A stretch of 64,000 nucleotides of DNA from Rhizobium leguminosarum (GTDB lineage Bacteria > Pseudomonadota > Alphaproteobacteria > Rhizobiales > Rhizobiaceae). Shown here one piece after another: positions 1 to 8,317 of this stretch (its first letter is position 1; every line of letters starts with the position of its first letter). The notes under the pieces are model-generated. The model saw only the letters and a list, made by a program, of their open reading frames with translations. It had not been told where the DNA came from and did not search any database. Where the stretch lies: positions 186,001 through 250,000 of the forward strand of contig NZ_LWBS01000109.1 in NCBI RefSeq assembly GCF_001652265.1, read 5' to 3'. The translations under genes and the position numbers were made by a program.

Positions 1-151
1 CCATACGATCGGCCTGGCGCTCGTCAAACGCGGGCCGGAGCGCATCGGTGAAAAGGTGACGGTCTGGAACGGCCTGCGCAACGAATTCACCGATGCGGTG
101 CTCTGCCATCCCGTCTTCATCGATCCCGAAAACGAGAAGCTCCATGCGTGA
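1..151 (+). CDS. soxA: Sarcosine oxidase alpha subunit, C-terminal end (partial)
   Basis: Only the last 49 codons are present; the gene enters from the left edge in the frame starting at base 2. The residues read HTIGLALVKRGPERIGE and end in NEKLHA before TGA at 149-151. This matches the C-terminal GcvT-like folate-binding part of heterotetrameric sarcosine oxidase alpha, which demethylates sarcosine oxidatively with transfer of the methyl group to tetrahydrofolate. The stop overlaps the start of soxG by eight bases, the usual arrangement of soxBDAG operons. Confidence 0.8.
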   Translation, partial: HTIGLALVKRGPERIGEKVTVWNGLRNEFTDAVLCHPVFIDPENEKLHA

Positions 152-689
152 TCTTCCGCAACACAAACCGGTTCTGGCCGGGGCAGCATATAACGGCATC
201 TCAGGCGCAGGCGTCCGGCTGGAAGCCTTGCCGCAGGGCCATCTCCTGCATGTGCTCGGCGCAATCGAGCCAACCGCGCTCGCTGCGGAATTGGTGAAAG
301 CAGGCTTTGCGAAAAGTTCGATCCGCCAGGCAGGCTTCCGCCAATGGTTCGTCGCCGGCGATGAGCCGCTTGTCTCGGCCAGCCTCGATGCTCTCGTTGC
401 TGCGCTTGCGGGAAAGGCCTTCGTCATGGACCAGAGCCACGGCCGCGTGCGTATCGGCGTTTCCGGCCGTTCTTCGCGGGCGCTTCTCTCAAGGGGGACC
501 GCCGTCGATCTCGATCCTTCGGTCTTTCCGGAAGGCCATTCGGCAATGACGATGGTCGGTCATCTCTCCGTGCAGATCGTTCGCACCGGCGATGACAGCT
601 TCGAACTCACGGTCCTGCGCAGTTTTGCCGAAAGCCTCTGGGACGATCTCGTGCATATGGCGGCCAGCGCCGAAAAGGAGGGCGTCTGA
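144..689 (+). CDS. soxG: Sarcosine oxidase gamma subunit
   Basis: The 181-residue protein starts with MRDLPQHKPV. A further in-frame ATG upstream (position 93) lies inside soxA and is unlikely to be used. SoxG is the small structural subunit of the tetrameric enzyme and is distantly related to the folate-binding fold. Size and position after soxA fit; the central FRQWFVAGDEPL and the C-terminal VLRSFAESLWDDL segments are typical of rhizobial SoxG. It is the last gene of the operon and is followed directly by a palindromic repeat that may end transcription. Confidence 0.85.
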   Translation: MRDLPQHKPVLAGAAYNGISGAGVRLEALPQGHLLHVLGAIEPTALAAELVKAGFAKSSIRQAGFRQWFVAGDEPLVSASLDALVAALAGKAFVMDQSHGRVRIGVSGRSSRALLSRGTAVDLDPSVFPEGHSAMTMVGHLSVQIVRTGDDSFELTVLRSFAESLWDDLVHMAASAEKEGV

Positions 690-690
690 C

Positions 691-740
691 AGAGCATGAT
701 GCCGAAAAGTGTGAGCGGTTTTCGGATGACATCATGCTCT
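691..740. repeat. Intergenic palindromic repeat
   Basis: Perfect 11-bp outer arms (AGAGCATGATG at 691-701 and its complement at 730-740) and inner arms CCGAAAA/TTTTCGG. Nearly the same sequence recurs at 37166-37211. It looks like one of the small rhizobial intergenic mosaic elements. It sits between convergent genes (soxG and the minus-strand ATPase) and may act as a bidirectional terminator. Confidence 0.7.
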
Positions 741-773
741 AACTATAGAATGTAGAGGCGGGTTTCGATTTTT

Positions 774-1916
774 TTAAGCTGTATGCAGCGCGGCCGCACC
801 GACCCATTCGGGGCGCGCCGCGCCTTGCAGCTCTTCCACCGCATCGGCGGCAAAGCTCGGCACGACACCGGTCCATAGCAGTGCGCCATCGGGATTGGAA
901 TGACCGTCGCCCTCAAGTTTGTAGATGCTTTCGACGATATACTGGCCATCATTGTTCAGGCCCTTGATCTCGGAAATCTCGATCACCCGGCGCCGGCCGG
1001 TGCGCTTGAAGCGGGCGATCTGCACGACAACGTCGACCGCCGAGGCGATCTGGGCGCGCAACGGCCGAAGCGGCATGTCGATATCAGACATCAGCGCCAG
1101 CGTTTCCAGCCGGTGCAGGGAGTCATAGGGCGTGTTCGCGTGCACCGTCGAAAGGCTGCCGCTGTGACCTGACGTCATCGCCTGGATCATATCGAGCGCC
1201 TCGCCGCCGCGGCACTCGCCAACGATGATCCGGTCGGGCCGCATGCGCAGTGACGAGCGGAACAGGTCGCGGATGCTGGCGCCGCCGCGACCGAAACGGT
1301 CGGGCTTGGTCACTTCGAGATAGACCACGTGTTCCTTGCGGATCTGCAGTTCGGACGTGTCCTCGATGACGATGACGCGCTCGTGGTCGGCAAAGGCTTC
1401 CGACAGCGCGTTCAGCATCGTCGTCTTGCCGGTGCCGGTGCCGCCGGAGATGATGACGTTCTTCTGCAGCCCGACGGCGGCCTGCAGCAGCGATAGCGAC
1501 TCTTCGGTCAGGCTGCCCTGGGTGACGAGGTCGCGGATGCTGCGATGTTCTTTCAGAAAGCGGCGAATGGAGATGCAGAGCCCGGTGCGGGCGGCCGGCG
1601 GCTGGATCATCTGCACGCGCGAACCATCCGGCAGACGCGCCTCGATGCTCGGCTCCTCCGGCGTCAGTCGCTTGCCTGAGAACTGCGCGATGCTGCGCGC
1701 GGCCGATTCCAGATCCTCACGGCTGGCGAACCGCGTATCGGCGCGTTCGAGCTTGCCTCGCCTTTCGACGAAGATGTCGGATGTGCCGTTGATCAGGATT
1801 TCGGACACGCTCGGATCATCGAGAAGAAAACGGATCGGTCCGAGCAGCTTGTCCAGCGCCCGGGTCAGGACCTGGAAGGTTGCCTGTTCGGCAGCGTCGT
1901 CGGAAACGGCCTTCAT
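774..1916 (-). CDS. cpaF: CpaF/TadA-family secretion ATPase
   Basis: A 380-residue hexameric ATPase of the VirB11/CpaF type, expected to energise assembly of a Tad/Flp pilus at the inner membrane. Walker A is GGTGTGKTT (about residues 158-166), followed by the Asp box VIEDTSELQ, RMRPDRIIVGE and the His box TVHANTP. The ATG at 1916 was chosen because it overlaps the stop of a small pilin-like ORF by one base; the open frame extends to 2087 but that part is covered by the small ORF in another frame. It is shorter than the second ATPase at 8318 and has no FHA-like domain. It is transcribed away from the main tad operon. Confidence 0.9.
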   Translation of the reverse strand: MKAVSDDAAEQATFQVLTRALDKLLGPIRFLLDDPSVSEILINGTSDIFVERRGKLERADTRFASREDLESAARSIAQFSGKRLTPEEPSIEARLPDGSRVQMIQPPAARTGLCISIRRFLKEHRSIRDLVTQGSLTEESLSLLQAAVGLQKNVIISGGTGTGKTTMLNALSEAFADHERVIVIEDTSELQIRKEHVVYLEVTKPDRFGRGGASIRDLFRSSLRMRPDRIIVGECRGGEALDMIQAMTSGHSGSLSTVHANTPYDSLHRLETLALMSDIDMPLRPLRAQIASAVDVVVQIARFKRTGRRRVIEISEIKGLNNDGQYIVESIYKLEGDGHSNPDGALLWTGVVPSFAADAVEELQGAARPEWVGAAALHTA

Positions 1917-2047
1917 CAGAGCGGCATCCCGACCAGGACCGTGCTCATGCCGAACAGTGTCGCCATCATCTGAACCGCGGTTGGAAAGAACATCATCAGT
2001 GGAATGAGGACCAATCCAAGTATCAAGATGCTGCTCATCGTTTCCAT
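1916..2047 (-). CDS. Small hydrophobic pilin-like protein (43 aa)
   Basis: Reading the minus strand from ATG at 2047 gives 43 codons ending in TGA that overlaps the ATPase start (TGATG). The start is preceded by GGAGAG at good spacing; a second ATG lies at 2038. The protein is almost entirely one membrane segment (SSILILGLVLIPLMMFF then TLFGMSTVLVGMPL) and resembles the hydrophobic stretch of the 67-residue ORF at 2556 (LALIVIPLMLILLAF there). It could be a minimal pilin-like subunit or a membrane partner of the ATPase. It lacks the Flp leader with Gly-x-x-x-x-Glu-Tyr. The call rests on RBS, coupling and composition only. Confidence 0.55.
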   Translation of the reverse strand: METMSSILILGLVLIPLMMFFPTAVQMMATLFGMSTVLVGMPL

Positions 2048-2555
2048 CGTTTTCTCTCCGGATCGACTGGCGGGCGATACCCGCCATTTGAGGAAAGCTT
2101 AATCCAGATCCTCAAATAACGCCATGGTTGGGCTCGGCGAAGACGGCCATTATGCGCGCAGCGCGCCGTTTCTTCTATCGCTTTGAAAGAATTGACCAAT
2201 TATGGAGCAGTAGACGAAGCTTCAAAAGGCCGTCCAAAACTTCGTCTCTTCAGGTAAAACTGCAGCTTGTTCAATCAGTTAGTTGAAGGAATCCGACGTC
2301 AACTGCGGTTTTGCAGCCGATGCCTCCAAGACAATTGGAACCCTTCGTTTCGTTTGCTTGACGGAGGGCTGGCCTTGGGCGCACTCTTGGGTCTTAATGG
2401 TGTTGTTCAACAAACGTTGGCAGCCGGGGAAGATAAGCTGAAGCAGAAAGTATCATTGGATCGAGCAACATGCTCGTTCGGAACGATGGCGTATGCTTGG
2501 TTCATCTTCACCAGGGCTTCGAACCGAAACAAACCTGGGAATGAGGAGTAATCAC
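2048..2555. promoter_or_regulatory. Divergent intergenic region of the tad locus
   Basis: About 500 bases separate the minus-strand ATPase unit from the plus-strand tad operon, so both promoters should lie here. Base composition is more AT-rich than the genes. A 94-codon plus-strand frame (2267-2551) is open, but has no recognisable domain and is probably not a gene. I could not identify a specific operator. Confidence 0.4.
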
Positions 2556-2759
2556 ATGTTTGGTAAACTCAAGACTCTCGCAATTGCACTTCACAAGGAC
2601 GAGCGTGGCGACATGGCCCAGATCGTCCTGGCCGTCGCCCTGATCGTCATCCCGCTGATGCTGATCCTGCTCGCATTCGGTAAGCAGATCGGCGAATGGT
2701 TCAATGAAAAGAACACGGCGCTCTCGGATGCCGAGAGAATTCCTGAGCCGGGTCAATAA
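2556..2759 (+). CDS. Small prepilin-like protein
   Basis: 67 residues starting MFGKLKTLAIALHKDERGD, preceded by ATGAGGAG at suitable spacing. Residues about 20-43 form one hydrophobic helix (IVLAVALIVIPLMLILLAF), preceded by a Lys/Arg/Asp stretch ending in Gly, the layout of a prepilin-type leader, and followed by a short hydrophilic tail. It lies immediately before the prepilin peptidase gene. It lacks the Glu-Tyr pair of classical Flp pilins, so it is either an atypical major subunit or a pseudopilin. Confidence 0.7.
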   Translation: MFGKLKTLAIALHKDERGDMAQIVLAVALIVIPLMLILLAFGKQIGEWFNEKNTALSDAERIPEPGQ

Positions 2760-2772
2760 GCGGGTCGGGATC

Positions 2773-3336
2773 ATGGATACGACCTATGATCTGACCCTGA
2801 TGCCTGCAGCGGCGGCTCTTGCCGTCGCCTGCACCATGACCGCGGCGGTGCTCGACCATCGCCACGGTCATATCCCGAACGCCGTCACCTATCCCTGCCT
2901 GCTTGGCGGGTTCATGTTGGCGGCAGTCAGCGGCGGTCTCGCAGGAATAGGGCTTGCCTTCGCAGGCCTCCTTGCAGCCGGCCTGATCTTTTTCATCGCC
3001 TTCGCAGCCGGAAGCTGCGGCGGCGGCGACGTCAAGCTGATGGCGGCGCTCGGCGCCATTCTCGGCCTCTGGCCCGCCATCGACGTCACCCTTGCATCGC
3101 TCATGGTCGGCGGCGTGATCGCCGTTTTCTCCATGGCGCGGCGTGTTCAGTGGAGCGTGCTGGCCCGAACGGTCGGACTGTTTGCGCTTCTCCTGCCCGC
3201 CGGTTTCCGCGACGCCGCTTCGGTGCTGAAGCCGCGCGAGACACATCATACCGTGCGCTTCGGCGTTGCCGCCGCTCTCGGACTTCTCTGGTGCCTTTTC
3301 ATGCCTGATTTCACCCCTCTTTCACTCGTGAGGTAA
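2773..3336 (+). CDS. cpaA: Prepilin peptidase, CpaA/TadV type
   Basis: A 187-residue multi-pass membrane protein. It carries the two aspartates of type IV prepilin peptidases: one in VLDHRHGHIPN after the first helix, the other in the GxGD motif, here CGGGDVKLMAA. It has no extra N-terminal methyltransferase domain, as usual in Tad systems. The ATG at 2773 follows GGGTCGGGA; the longer open frame would start inside the previous gene. It probably cleaves the leaders of the small ORFs and the TadE/TadG-like proteins of this locus. Confidence 0.85.
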   Translation: MDTTYDLTLMPAAAALAVACTMTAAVLDHRHGHIPNAVTYPCLLGGFMLAAVSGGLAGIGLAFAGLLAAGLIFFIAFAAGSCGGGDVKLMAALGAILGLWPAIDVTLASLMVGGVIAVFSMARRVQWSVLARTVGLFALLLPAGFRDAASVLKPRETHHTVRFGVAAALGLLWCLFMPDFTPLSLVR

Positions 3337-3341
3337 CGGCA

Positions 3342-4139
3342 ATGCGCGCGGAACTCGAACGCCCCCTCTTCGACGGTGCCTTCTGGAGTTCGATCCTGCA
3401 CTCGCGGACCTTCTGGATCCCTGAGGATCACGGCGCGCTCCTCGGTACCTTTGCGATTGCCATGATGCTGCTTGCCTCGATGCTGCTGCTGCCGCGGCTT
3501 TCCGCCCGCCGGCGCCGGCTATCGGAGCTGCACGGCGATACCTCCGGCAGCACGACGATGATGGATTTCGTCCTTGTGACACCGGTCTTCGTCTTCTTCA
3601 TGTTCGTGGTCTTCCAGTTCACGATCCTCGCCAAGAACCACCTCTTCACCCACTATGCCGCCTATGCGGCGGCGCGCAGCGCCCGCGTCTATTTCTGCCC
3701 GGCTTTTCCGATCACGCTGCGAAGCATCATCGACGTCAAGACCTGCGATAACGATGCCGCCGCCGGCAAGGCCGATCTTGCCGCCCGCCTGGCGCTGATC
3801 CCGGCCGCACCCTACGACCAGCTGAAATGCGTCGGCGCCTGCCAGCCGCCGGAAGATGCGCTCAAAAGCCTTGCCGATGCCTCGGGTCTTTCGAAGAACT
3901 GGCGGGCGATGCGCAACCAGGCCCGCTACATGTTCGATCCGCAGAACGTCACGGTGACCGTCGACCGCGCGCCGATGGCGATCTATGCCGCCATCAACCG
4001 CTCGCCGCATGTGCCGGTCACCGCCAAGGTGGAAGCGCGCTTCCTGCTTCTCGAATATGCCGGCTGGGTGTTTGCCCGCGGCCAGAGGAAGGACGGCCGC
4101 TATTACACGATCTCGACGGCGGAGGTGAACCTGCTATGA
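3342..4139 (+). CDS. TadE-like pseudopilin
   Basis: 265 residues. After a short N-terminal region with a hydrophobic stretch (MMLLASMLLLPRL), residues about 70-95 (TTMMDFVLVTPVFVFFMFVV) are a TadE-type segment in which the protein is anchored by one helix, followed by a periplasmic domain with Cys residues. TadE-like pseudopilins are minor components of Tad pili. Six bases separate it from cpaA, and its stop overlaps the next start (ATGA). Confidence 0.7.
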   Translation: MRAELERPLFDGAFWSSILHSRTFWIPEDHGALLGTFAIAMMLLASMLLLPRLSARRRRLSELHGDTSGSTTMMDFVLVTPVFVFFMFVVFQFTILAKNHLFTHYAAYAAARSARVYFCPAFPITLRSIIDVKTCDNDAAAGKADLAARLALIPAAPYDQLKCVGACQPPEDALKSLADASGLSKNWRAMRNQARYMFDPQNVTVTVDRAPMAIYAAINRSPHVPVTAKVEARFLLLEYAGWVFARGQRKDGRYYTISTAEVNLL

Positions 4140-5776
4140 CACCGACCCTCATCAAACGCCTGCACCGCGACGAACGCGGCTTCCTATCGCCGATCATTCT
4201 CTACATGACGATCGCGCTCGCCCTGATGATCGTCTGGATCCTGAATACGGGACAGATGATCTACGACAAGCAGCGCACCCAGGACACGGCGGATGCCGCA
4301 GCACTCGTCCATGCCGACTGGGAAGCGCGCTATCTCAACATCATGGCGATGAACAACGTCGCCTCATCGCAGGCAACGGTCGTCATGGCGACGTCGGTCG
4401 CCTTCCAGCTGACGACGGCGGAACTGGCCCTGCGCTCGACCGCCATTCTGGCAAAACTTGCCCAATATTCTTTCACTGAAGGATTGGGCCCGGCGTCGCT
4501 CCTGCCGCCGATGCCGCCGATGCCCCATTGCCCGGGCTGGCAGAAGGTCCCGGTCGTCGGTGGCATCATCTACGGTGCTTGCTTGGCGTTCCAGGGGTTC
4601 CGGGCGATAGGAGCCATCAAAGCCATCACATATACGGTGGCGGCGCAAGTCAAATACGATCCTTTGGGCCTCATCGAGAAGTCCAGCGACATCATCGATG
4701 CGATGAACGATCTGAACGACTACCTCGTCGAAAGCTTTCCACAGCGGGTCGGCAACGAAGCCCTGCATCTGGTGCGCCTGAACAAGTCGGATCACGTCGT
4801 CTTCCATCCGCCGTGTGAGTCCTGCGACCAGGCCGGAGAAGGTGCAGGCGGTAACCTGCCGGTCGATCGCGACGGCATCAATCCCGCTGCGGCCTATGCT
4901 GAAATGTGCCTGGCGATGAGCAAAGGCACGCAAGGGCAGGAGCCGTTCCTCATGCGCGGCGAGTTTGCCAATCGCGGCTTCCCCAACGGAAAGGGTCCGT
5001 TGACCGCAGGCGGCGTCGACGGCAGCCATATTCGCGACTGGGTCAACCACGAAAGCGGCATCGACGATGCTTTAGTGGACTTCTACATCTTTTATGAAGC
5101 CTTCGGCCCGGCCTATCTGAGCAAGGTCCCGTTCAAGGCGATCATCGAGCAATTTGGCGATCTCAGCTGGTGGGAGGAACTGCTGCTCGATGGCAGCTTC
5201 TATGTCGCCGAGAAATTCTTCGGCATCGAGTTCGGCGTCGTGAACCCCTTCCAGCTGCCGATCGACGTGCCGCCGCGTTATTCCGACAAGCAGACAAAAG
5301 ACGAGAACGATTTCACCCGCAAGTTCGACATGATCTGGAACCAGGTCTGCGGCCCAGCCGGTGGCGCGATTTCCGTGTCCGGTGCTCCCCTGCCCGTCAT
5401 CTCCTTCCCGAAGCCTTACTGGCTGAAAGGACGCATCCCCTTCAACTTCACGCCCTTCGGCGGCGAGCAGCTCGACGACTACCAGACGCTGGCGATCGTT
5501 TCCCGCGCCCCGCGCGCCAGGCTGCAGATCCGCATCTTCAAGGACAAGACACCGTCCGCCTACGCGCTCGCGCAGAGCTGGGTCCACAATTACACGGCCT
5601 TCGACCTCTACACCCAGGACTGGCTGGCATCGCTTGCGCCCGCCACGCTTGCCGACGATATCGGCGAGGTTTCCAACACCATCAAACAGAGCCCGGCGGC
5701 CGACAGTTTTACCGGCTTGACCCGCGTCTTCGATCGAGGAGGAGCCAATGCCTGGGCTGCCGTCAACACACACTGA
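4136..5776 (+). CDS. TadG-like pilus assembly protein
   Basis: 546 residues starting MTPTLIKRLHRDERGFLSP. The DERG motif followed by one hydrophobic helix (IILYMTIALALMIVWIL) and QDTADAAALVHA is the signature of TadG/Tad-domain proteins (pilus assembly TadG-like N-terminus). The rest is a large periplasmic domain with paired Cys (e.g. CESCDQ) and no recognisable von Willebrand MIDAS. The start at 4136 overlaps the preceding stop by four bases; the open frame extending to 3827 lies in another gene. Confidence 0.8.
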   Translation: MTPTLIKRLHRDERGFLSPIILYMTIALALMIVWILNTGQMIYDKQRTQDTADAAALVHADWEARYLNIMAMNNVASSQATVVMATSVAFQLTTAELALRSTAILAKLAQYSFTEGLGPASLLPPMPPMPHCPGWQKVPVVGGIIYGACLAFQGFRAIGAIKAITYTVAAQVKYDPLGLIEKSSDIIDAMNDLNDYLVESFPQRVGNEALHLVRLNKSDHVVFHPPCESCDQAGEGAGGNLPVDRDGINPAAAYAEMCLAMSKGTQGQEPFLMRGEFANRGFPNGKGPLTAGGVDGSHIRDWVNHESGIDDALVDFYIFYEAFGPAYLSKVPFKAIIEQFGDLSWWEELLLDGSFYVAEKFFGIEFGVVNPFQLPIDVPPRYSDKQTKDENDFTRKFDMIWNQVCGPAGGAISVSGAPLPVISFPKPYWLKGRIPFNFTPFGGEQLDDYQTLAIVSRAPRARLQIRIFKDKTPSAYALAQSWVHNYTAFDLYTQDWLASLAPATLADDIGEVSNTIKQSPAADSFTGLTRVFDRGGANAWAAVNTH

Positions 5777-6428
5777 GCCTATGAGCGGTCCTGCGGGCCG
5801 CGGGCTGCTGATGCGGCTGCACCGCGACAGGCGCGGTCTGGCCTCGATCGAATTCGTGCTCGCCGCGCCTGTTATCTTGCTGATCGTGATTTTCGTCATC
5901 CACGCGAACAAGATTTCCACCAAGAAGGTCGGAACCATGCTTGCGATGCGCAACGCCGCCTTCGCCGAGGCAAATGGGCTGAACTGCACGTCGGATTTCT
6001 CGAATGTCTTCCCGATCCCGGCTCTGCCGGCACTGCCGGGGGGCGAGGCCATCAACTGCTCGCGCACACCATCGCATGGAGGCGACGGCGACCCGCAGCG
6101 CACCTTTGTCTGGGACGATGTTCAAAATACCTTGAAGAGCGACGGCCGCGACTTCGGCGACATGGTCGGTGACCTCGCCAATGAGAAGCCGCAGCTCGTC
6201 ACCGCGACGGCCGACCGCGTCTACAAGTTCAGGGATTCCGACGATCTCGATACGATCAGGAGCCTCCGCTGGAAGGATGCGTTCACGGTGGATGATTCGA
6301 CGCTGTTTGCCTCGCACAATAACGACACCACGAGCCACGGCTACGATCCGACGCTGCGCCGCGAAATTCGCGATGTCGCCGACGATTCCGGCGATCTGTT
6401 CGACGGCGTCTTTCCGGGAGCGAAATAG
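5748..6428 (+). CDS. TadE-like pseudopilin
   Basis: 226 residues. LHRDRRGLASIEFVLAAPVILLIVIF contains the TadE leader pattern (Arg-Gly, then Ser-Ile-Glu-Phe at the start of the helix), with a periplasmic C-terminal domain. The ATG at 5748 has a strong GAGGAGGAG ribosome site, so translation starts inside the end of the previous gene (29-base overlap). This is the third TadE/G-type protein in a row. Confidence 0.75.
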   Translation: MPGLPSTHTEPMSGPAGRGLLMRLHRDRRGLASIEFVLAAPVILLIVIFVIHANKISTKKVGTMLAMRNAAFAEANGLNCTSDFSNVFPIPALPALPGGEAINCSRTPSHGGDGDPQRTFVWDDVQNTLKSDGRDFGDMVGDLANEKPQLVTATADRVYKFRDSDDLDTIRSLRWKDAFTVDDSTLFASHNNDTTSHGYDPTLRREIRDVADDSGDLFDGVFPGAK

Positions 6429-6429
6429 G

Positions 6430-7344
6430 ATGAGACAAAGGCCCCGCATCTCCGTTCATCTCGCCGGCTTGGCGCTCGTCATCGGGCTTGCCGCCGCCAT
6501 GGCCACACCGGGCCGCGCCGAGATCTACAAGGACTTGAGAGTGACGCTGAATTCGATGCTGGCCGGGATCGTCGGCGCGCCGGAACGCGCGCCACGCGAT
6601 CTCGTCATCAACGGCCAGCCGCTTGAATTCACGCCCTATCAGAGCGATCGCAGCATTTCTGATATCACCGACGAATGGCTGCGGGTACTGGCCGTCAATA
6701 CCCGCCCTGCCCTGCCGAAAAGCAACGACAGGCAAGAGCTGACTGCCGTCATTGCCGCCAATATGCTGATCGTGCCAAAGACCAGCCGCATCCGCGACGA
6801 TCTTGCCGTCGTGGTTCAGTTCTTCGACGGCGACGGCGAGGCAGCCCTCGACTATCTCAGACGGCAGGATCCTGAAAATCCCTCGGCGAGAGCGCCGATC
6901 CCCGGCGTCTCGATCATGATCCGCCGGCCCGCCGATGCGCCGATGACCGAGGTGCTGATGAGCCGCTTCGACGATGTCGCGGCGACGCTGCCGGCCTTCG
7001 CGGCTGCGGCCGATGTCAGCAAGCTGCCGATGTCGCTGCGTCCGCCGGCCGGTGTCGAGGTGCTGAGCGATATCGGCGATCGCGACAAGGGCCACACGTC
7101 GCGCACGGTCGTGTCGAAAGGCACGCTGTCGGCCACGCGCTGGTCGGATCAGCGCGCCGATCTTCTTGCCCGCGACGGCTTCACCATCGAGACGCCGCCG
7201 GCGCAGAGCGGCCGGGTCACAGCACTTTATGGCCGGCGCGGCAGCGTCGAGGCCAATGTCTTGTACACCCGCAGTAGAAGCGACGGCCGGACCGTTGAAG
7301 TCATTCAAATCAGGCAACCCTTCGTCGAAGGAATAACACCATGA
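6430..7344 (+). CDS. Exported protein of the tad locus, unknown function
   Basis: 304 residues starting MRQRPRISVHLAGLALVIGLAAAMATPGRA, a clear Sec signal peptide with cleavage around AxA. The mature part is soluble and rich in Arg/Asp, without a family I recognise. Its position, one base after a TadE-like gene and overlapping cpaB by four bases, indicates a periplasmic or outer-membrane role in the same apparatus. It is too short and lacks the repeats expected of a secretin. Confidence 0.75.
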   Translation: MRQRPRISVHLAGLALVIGLAAAMATPGRAEIYKDLRVTLNSMLAGIVGAPERAPRDLVINGQPLEFTPYQSDRSISDITDEWLRVLAVNTRPALPKSNDRQELTAVIAANMLIVPKTSRIRDDLAVVVQFFDGDGEAALDYLRRQDPENPSARAPIPGVSIMIRRPADAPMTEVLMSRFDDVAATLPAFAAAADVSKLPMSLRPPAGVEVLSDIGDRDKGHTSRTVVSKGTLSATRWSDQRADLLARDGFTIETPPAQSGRVTALYGRRGSVEANVLYTRSRSDGRTVEVIQIRQPFVEGITP

Positions 7345-8297
7345 ACTGGAAGCTCATCGCGGCCGTCATCGTCGGGCTCATCACCGGCGTTCTGCTCTAC
7401 TTCTGGACCGAGAGCGTCAAGAACGAGCAGGTGGCCTATGCCTTCATGCGGCTCCAGCCCGACAGGAAGGTGACGCGAGGTCAGGCGATCACGCCCGACA
7501 TGCTCGCCGAACCGGTGATGCTGCCGGAAAGCTTCGGGGCGCTGGCCAAGCTCGCGGTTCCCGCGGCCAGCGCCTATCAGGAATGGTTGAAGGACAGGAC
7601 GGCCGCCGCCGACATTCCGGCCGGCTCGGTGCTGCTCTTCCAGTATTTCGACGATAACGACGGCGGACGCCTGACTACGATGATCGCACCCGGCAAGCGG
7701 GCACTGACCCTTCCCGTCAACGCGGCCTCGGCAGTCGGCCATTTCGTCGAGCCGGGCAGCTATGTCGATATCCTCGGCACGGTCGACGAACCGGTCGAGC
7801 CCGTGGCGCCGGCTGCCGCGACCCAGCCGGGAGCCCCTGGCCAGCCCGCTGCCGTGCCAGGTCAGCCCGCCGTTCCTGGCCAGGCGCCGGCCGCAGCCGG
7901 ACAGCCGCAGGCTCCAGCCCAGCCACAGTCGCCGGTCGAACAGATGCTGAAGAACTATCTCACCCAGTATCCGGGCGCGGACGAGAACGATGTCAACGCC
8001 TACCGCAAACAGGCGCAGGATTATAAGCTCGGCATCAGCTCGCGCACCCGCGTCGTCACCCGCACTTTCCTGCAGAATGTCAAAGTGCTGGCCGTCGGAG
8101 CGGCGACGACGGCGGAGGGTGCGGTCACCAAGGCCAACAGCACTTACAACAATGTGACCGTCGAAGTGACGCCGTCGGAAGCCGAAATGCTGATTTTTGC
8201 CATGGGCCAGTCGAACGGCAGCCTCAATCTCGTGCTGCGCAATCCGGCCGACAATACCGTCGAGGATCTGCCTAGCATCAACTGGACGCGGATGTGA
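7341..8297 (+). CDS. cpaB: Flp pilus assembly protein CpaB/RcpC
   Basis: 318 residues: one N-terminal membrane helix (LIAAVIVGLITGVLLYFW), a SAF-like region (VTRGQAITPDMLAEPVMLPE), then the RcpC/CpaB core IAPGKRALTLPVNAASAVGHFVEPGSYVDIL and a C-terminal part with VTVEVTPSEAEML. A Pro/Ala/Gln-rich insertion (about residues 155-200) is an expansion within the core. CpaB proteins bridge inner-membrane platform and secretin. Confidence 0.88.
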   Translation: MNWKLIAAVIVGLITGVLLYFWTESVKNEQVAYAFMRLQPDRKVTRGQAITPDMLAEPVMLPESFGALAKLAVPAASAYQEWLKDRTAAADIPAGSVLLFQYFDDNDGGRLTTMIAPGKRALTLPVNAASAVGHFVEPGSYVDILGTVDEPVEPVAPAAATQPGAPGQPAAVPGQPAVPGQAPAAAGQPQAPAQPQSPVEQMLKNYLTQYPGADENDVNAYRKQAQDYKLGISSRTRVVTRTFLQNVKVLAVGAATTAEGAVTKANSTYNNVTVEVTPSEAEMLIFAMGQSNGSLNLVLRNPADNTVEDLPSINWTRM

Positions 8298-8317
8298 CCG
8301 TCGCGGGGGAATGAGCC

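Noticed and set aside
2267..2551. 94-codon plus-strand ORF in the tad divergent region
   Set aside because: No ribosome site, no domain, and the sequence looks like non-coding regulatory DNA; the real small gene starts at 2556.
6430..7344. Exported tad-locus protein as the missing secretin
   Set aside because: At 304 residues without BON or secretin motifs it is too short and does not resemble CpaC.
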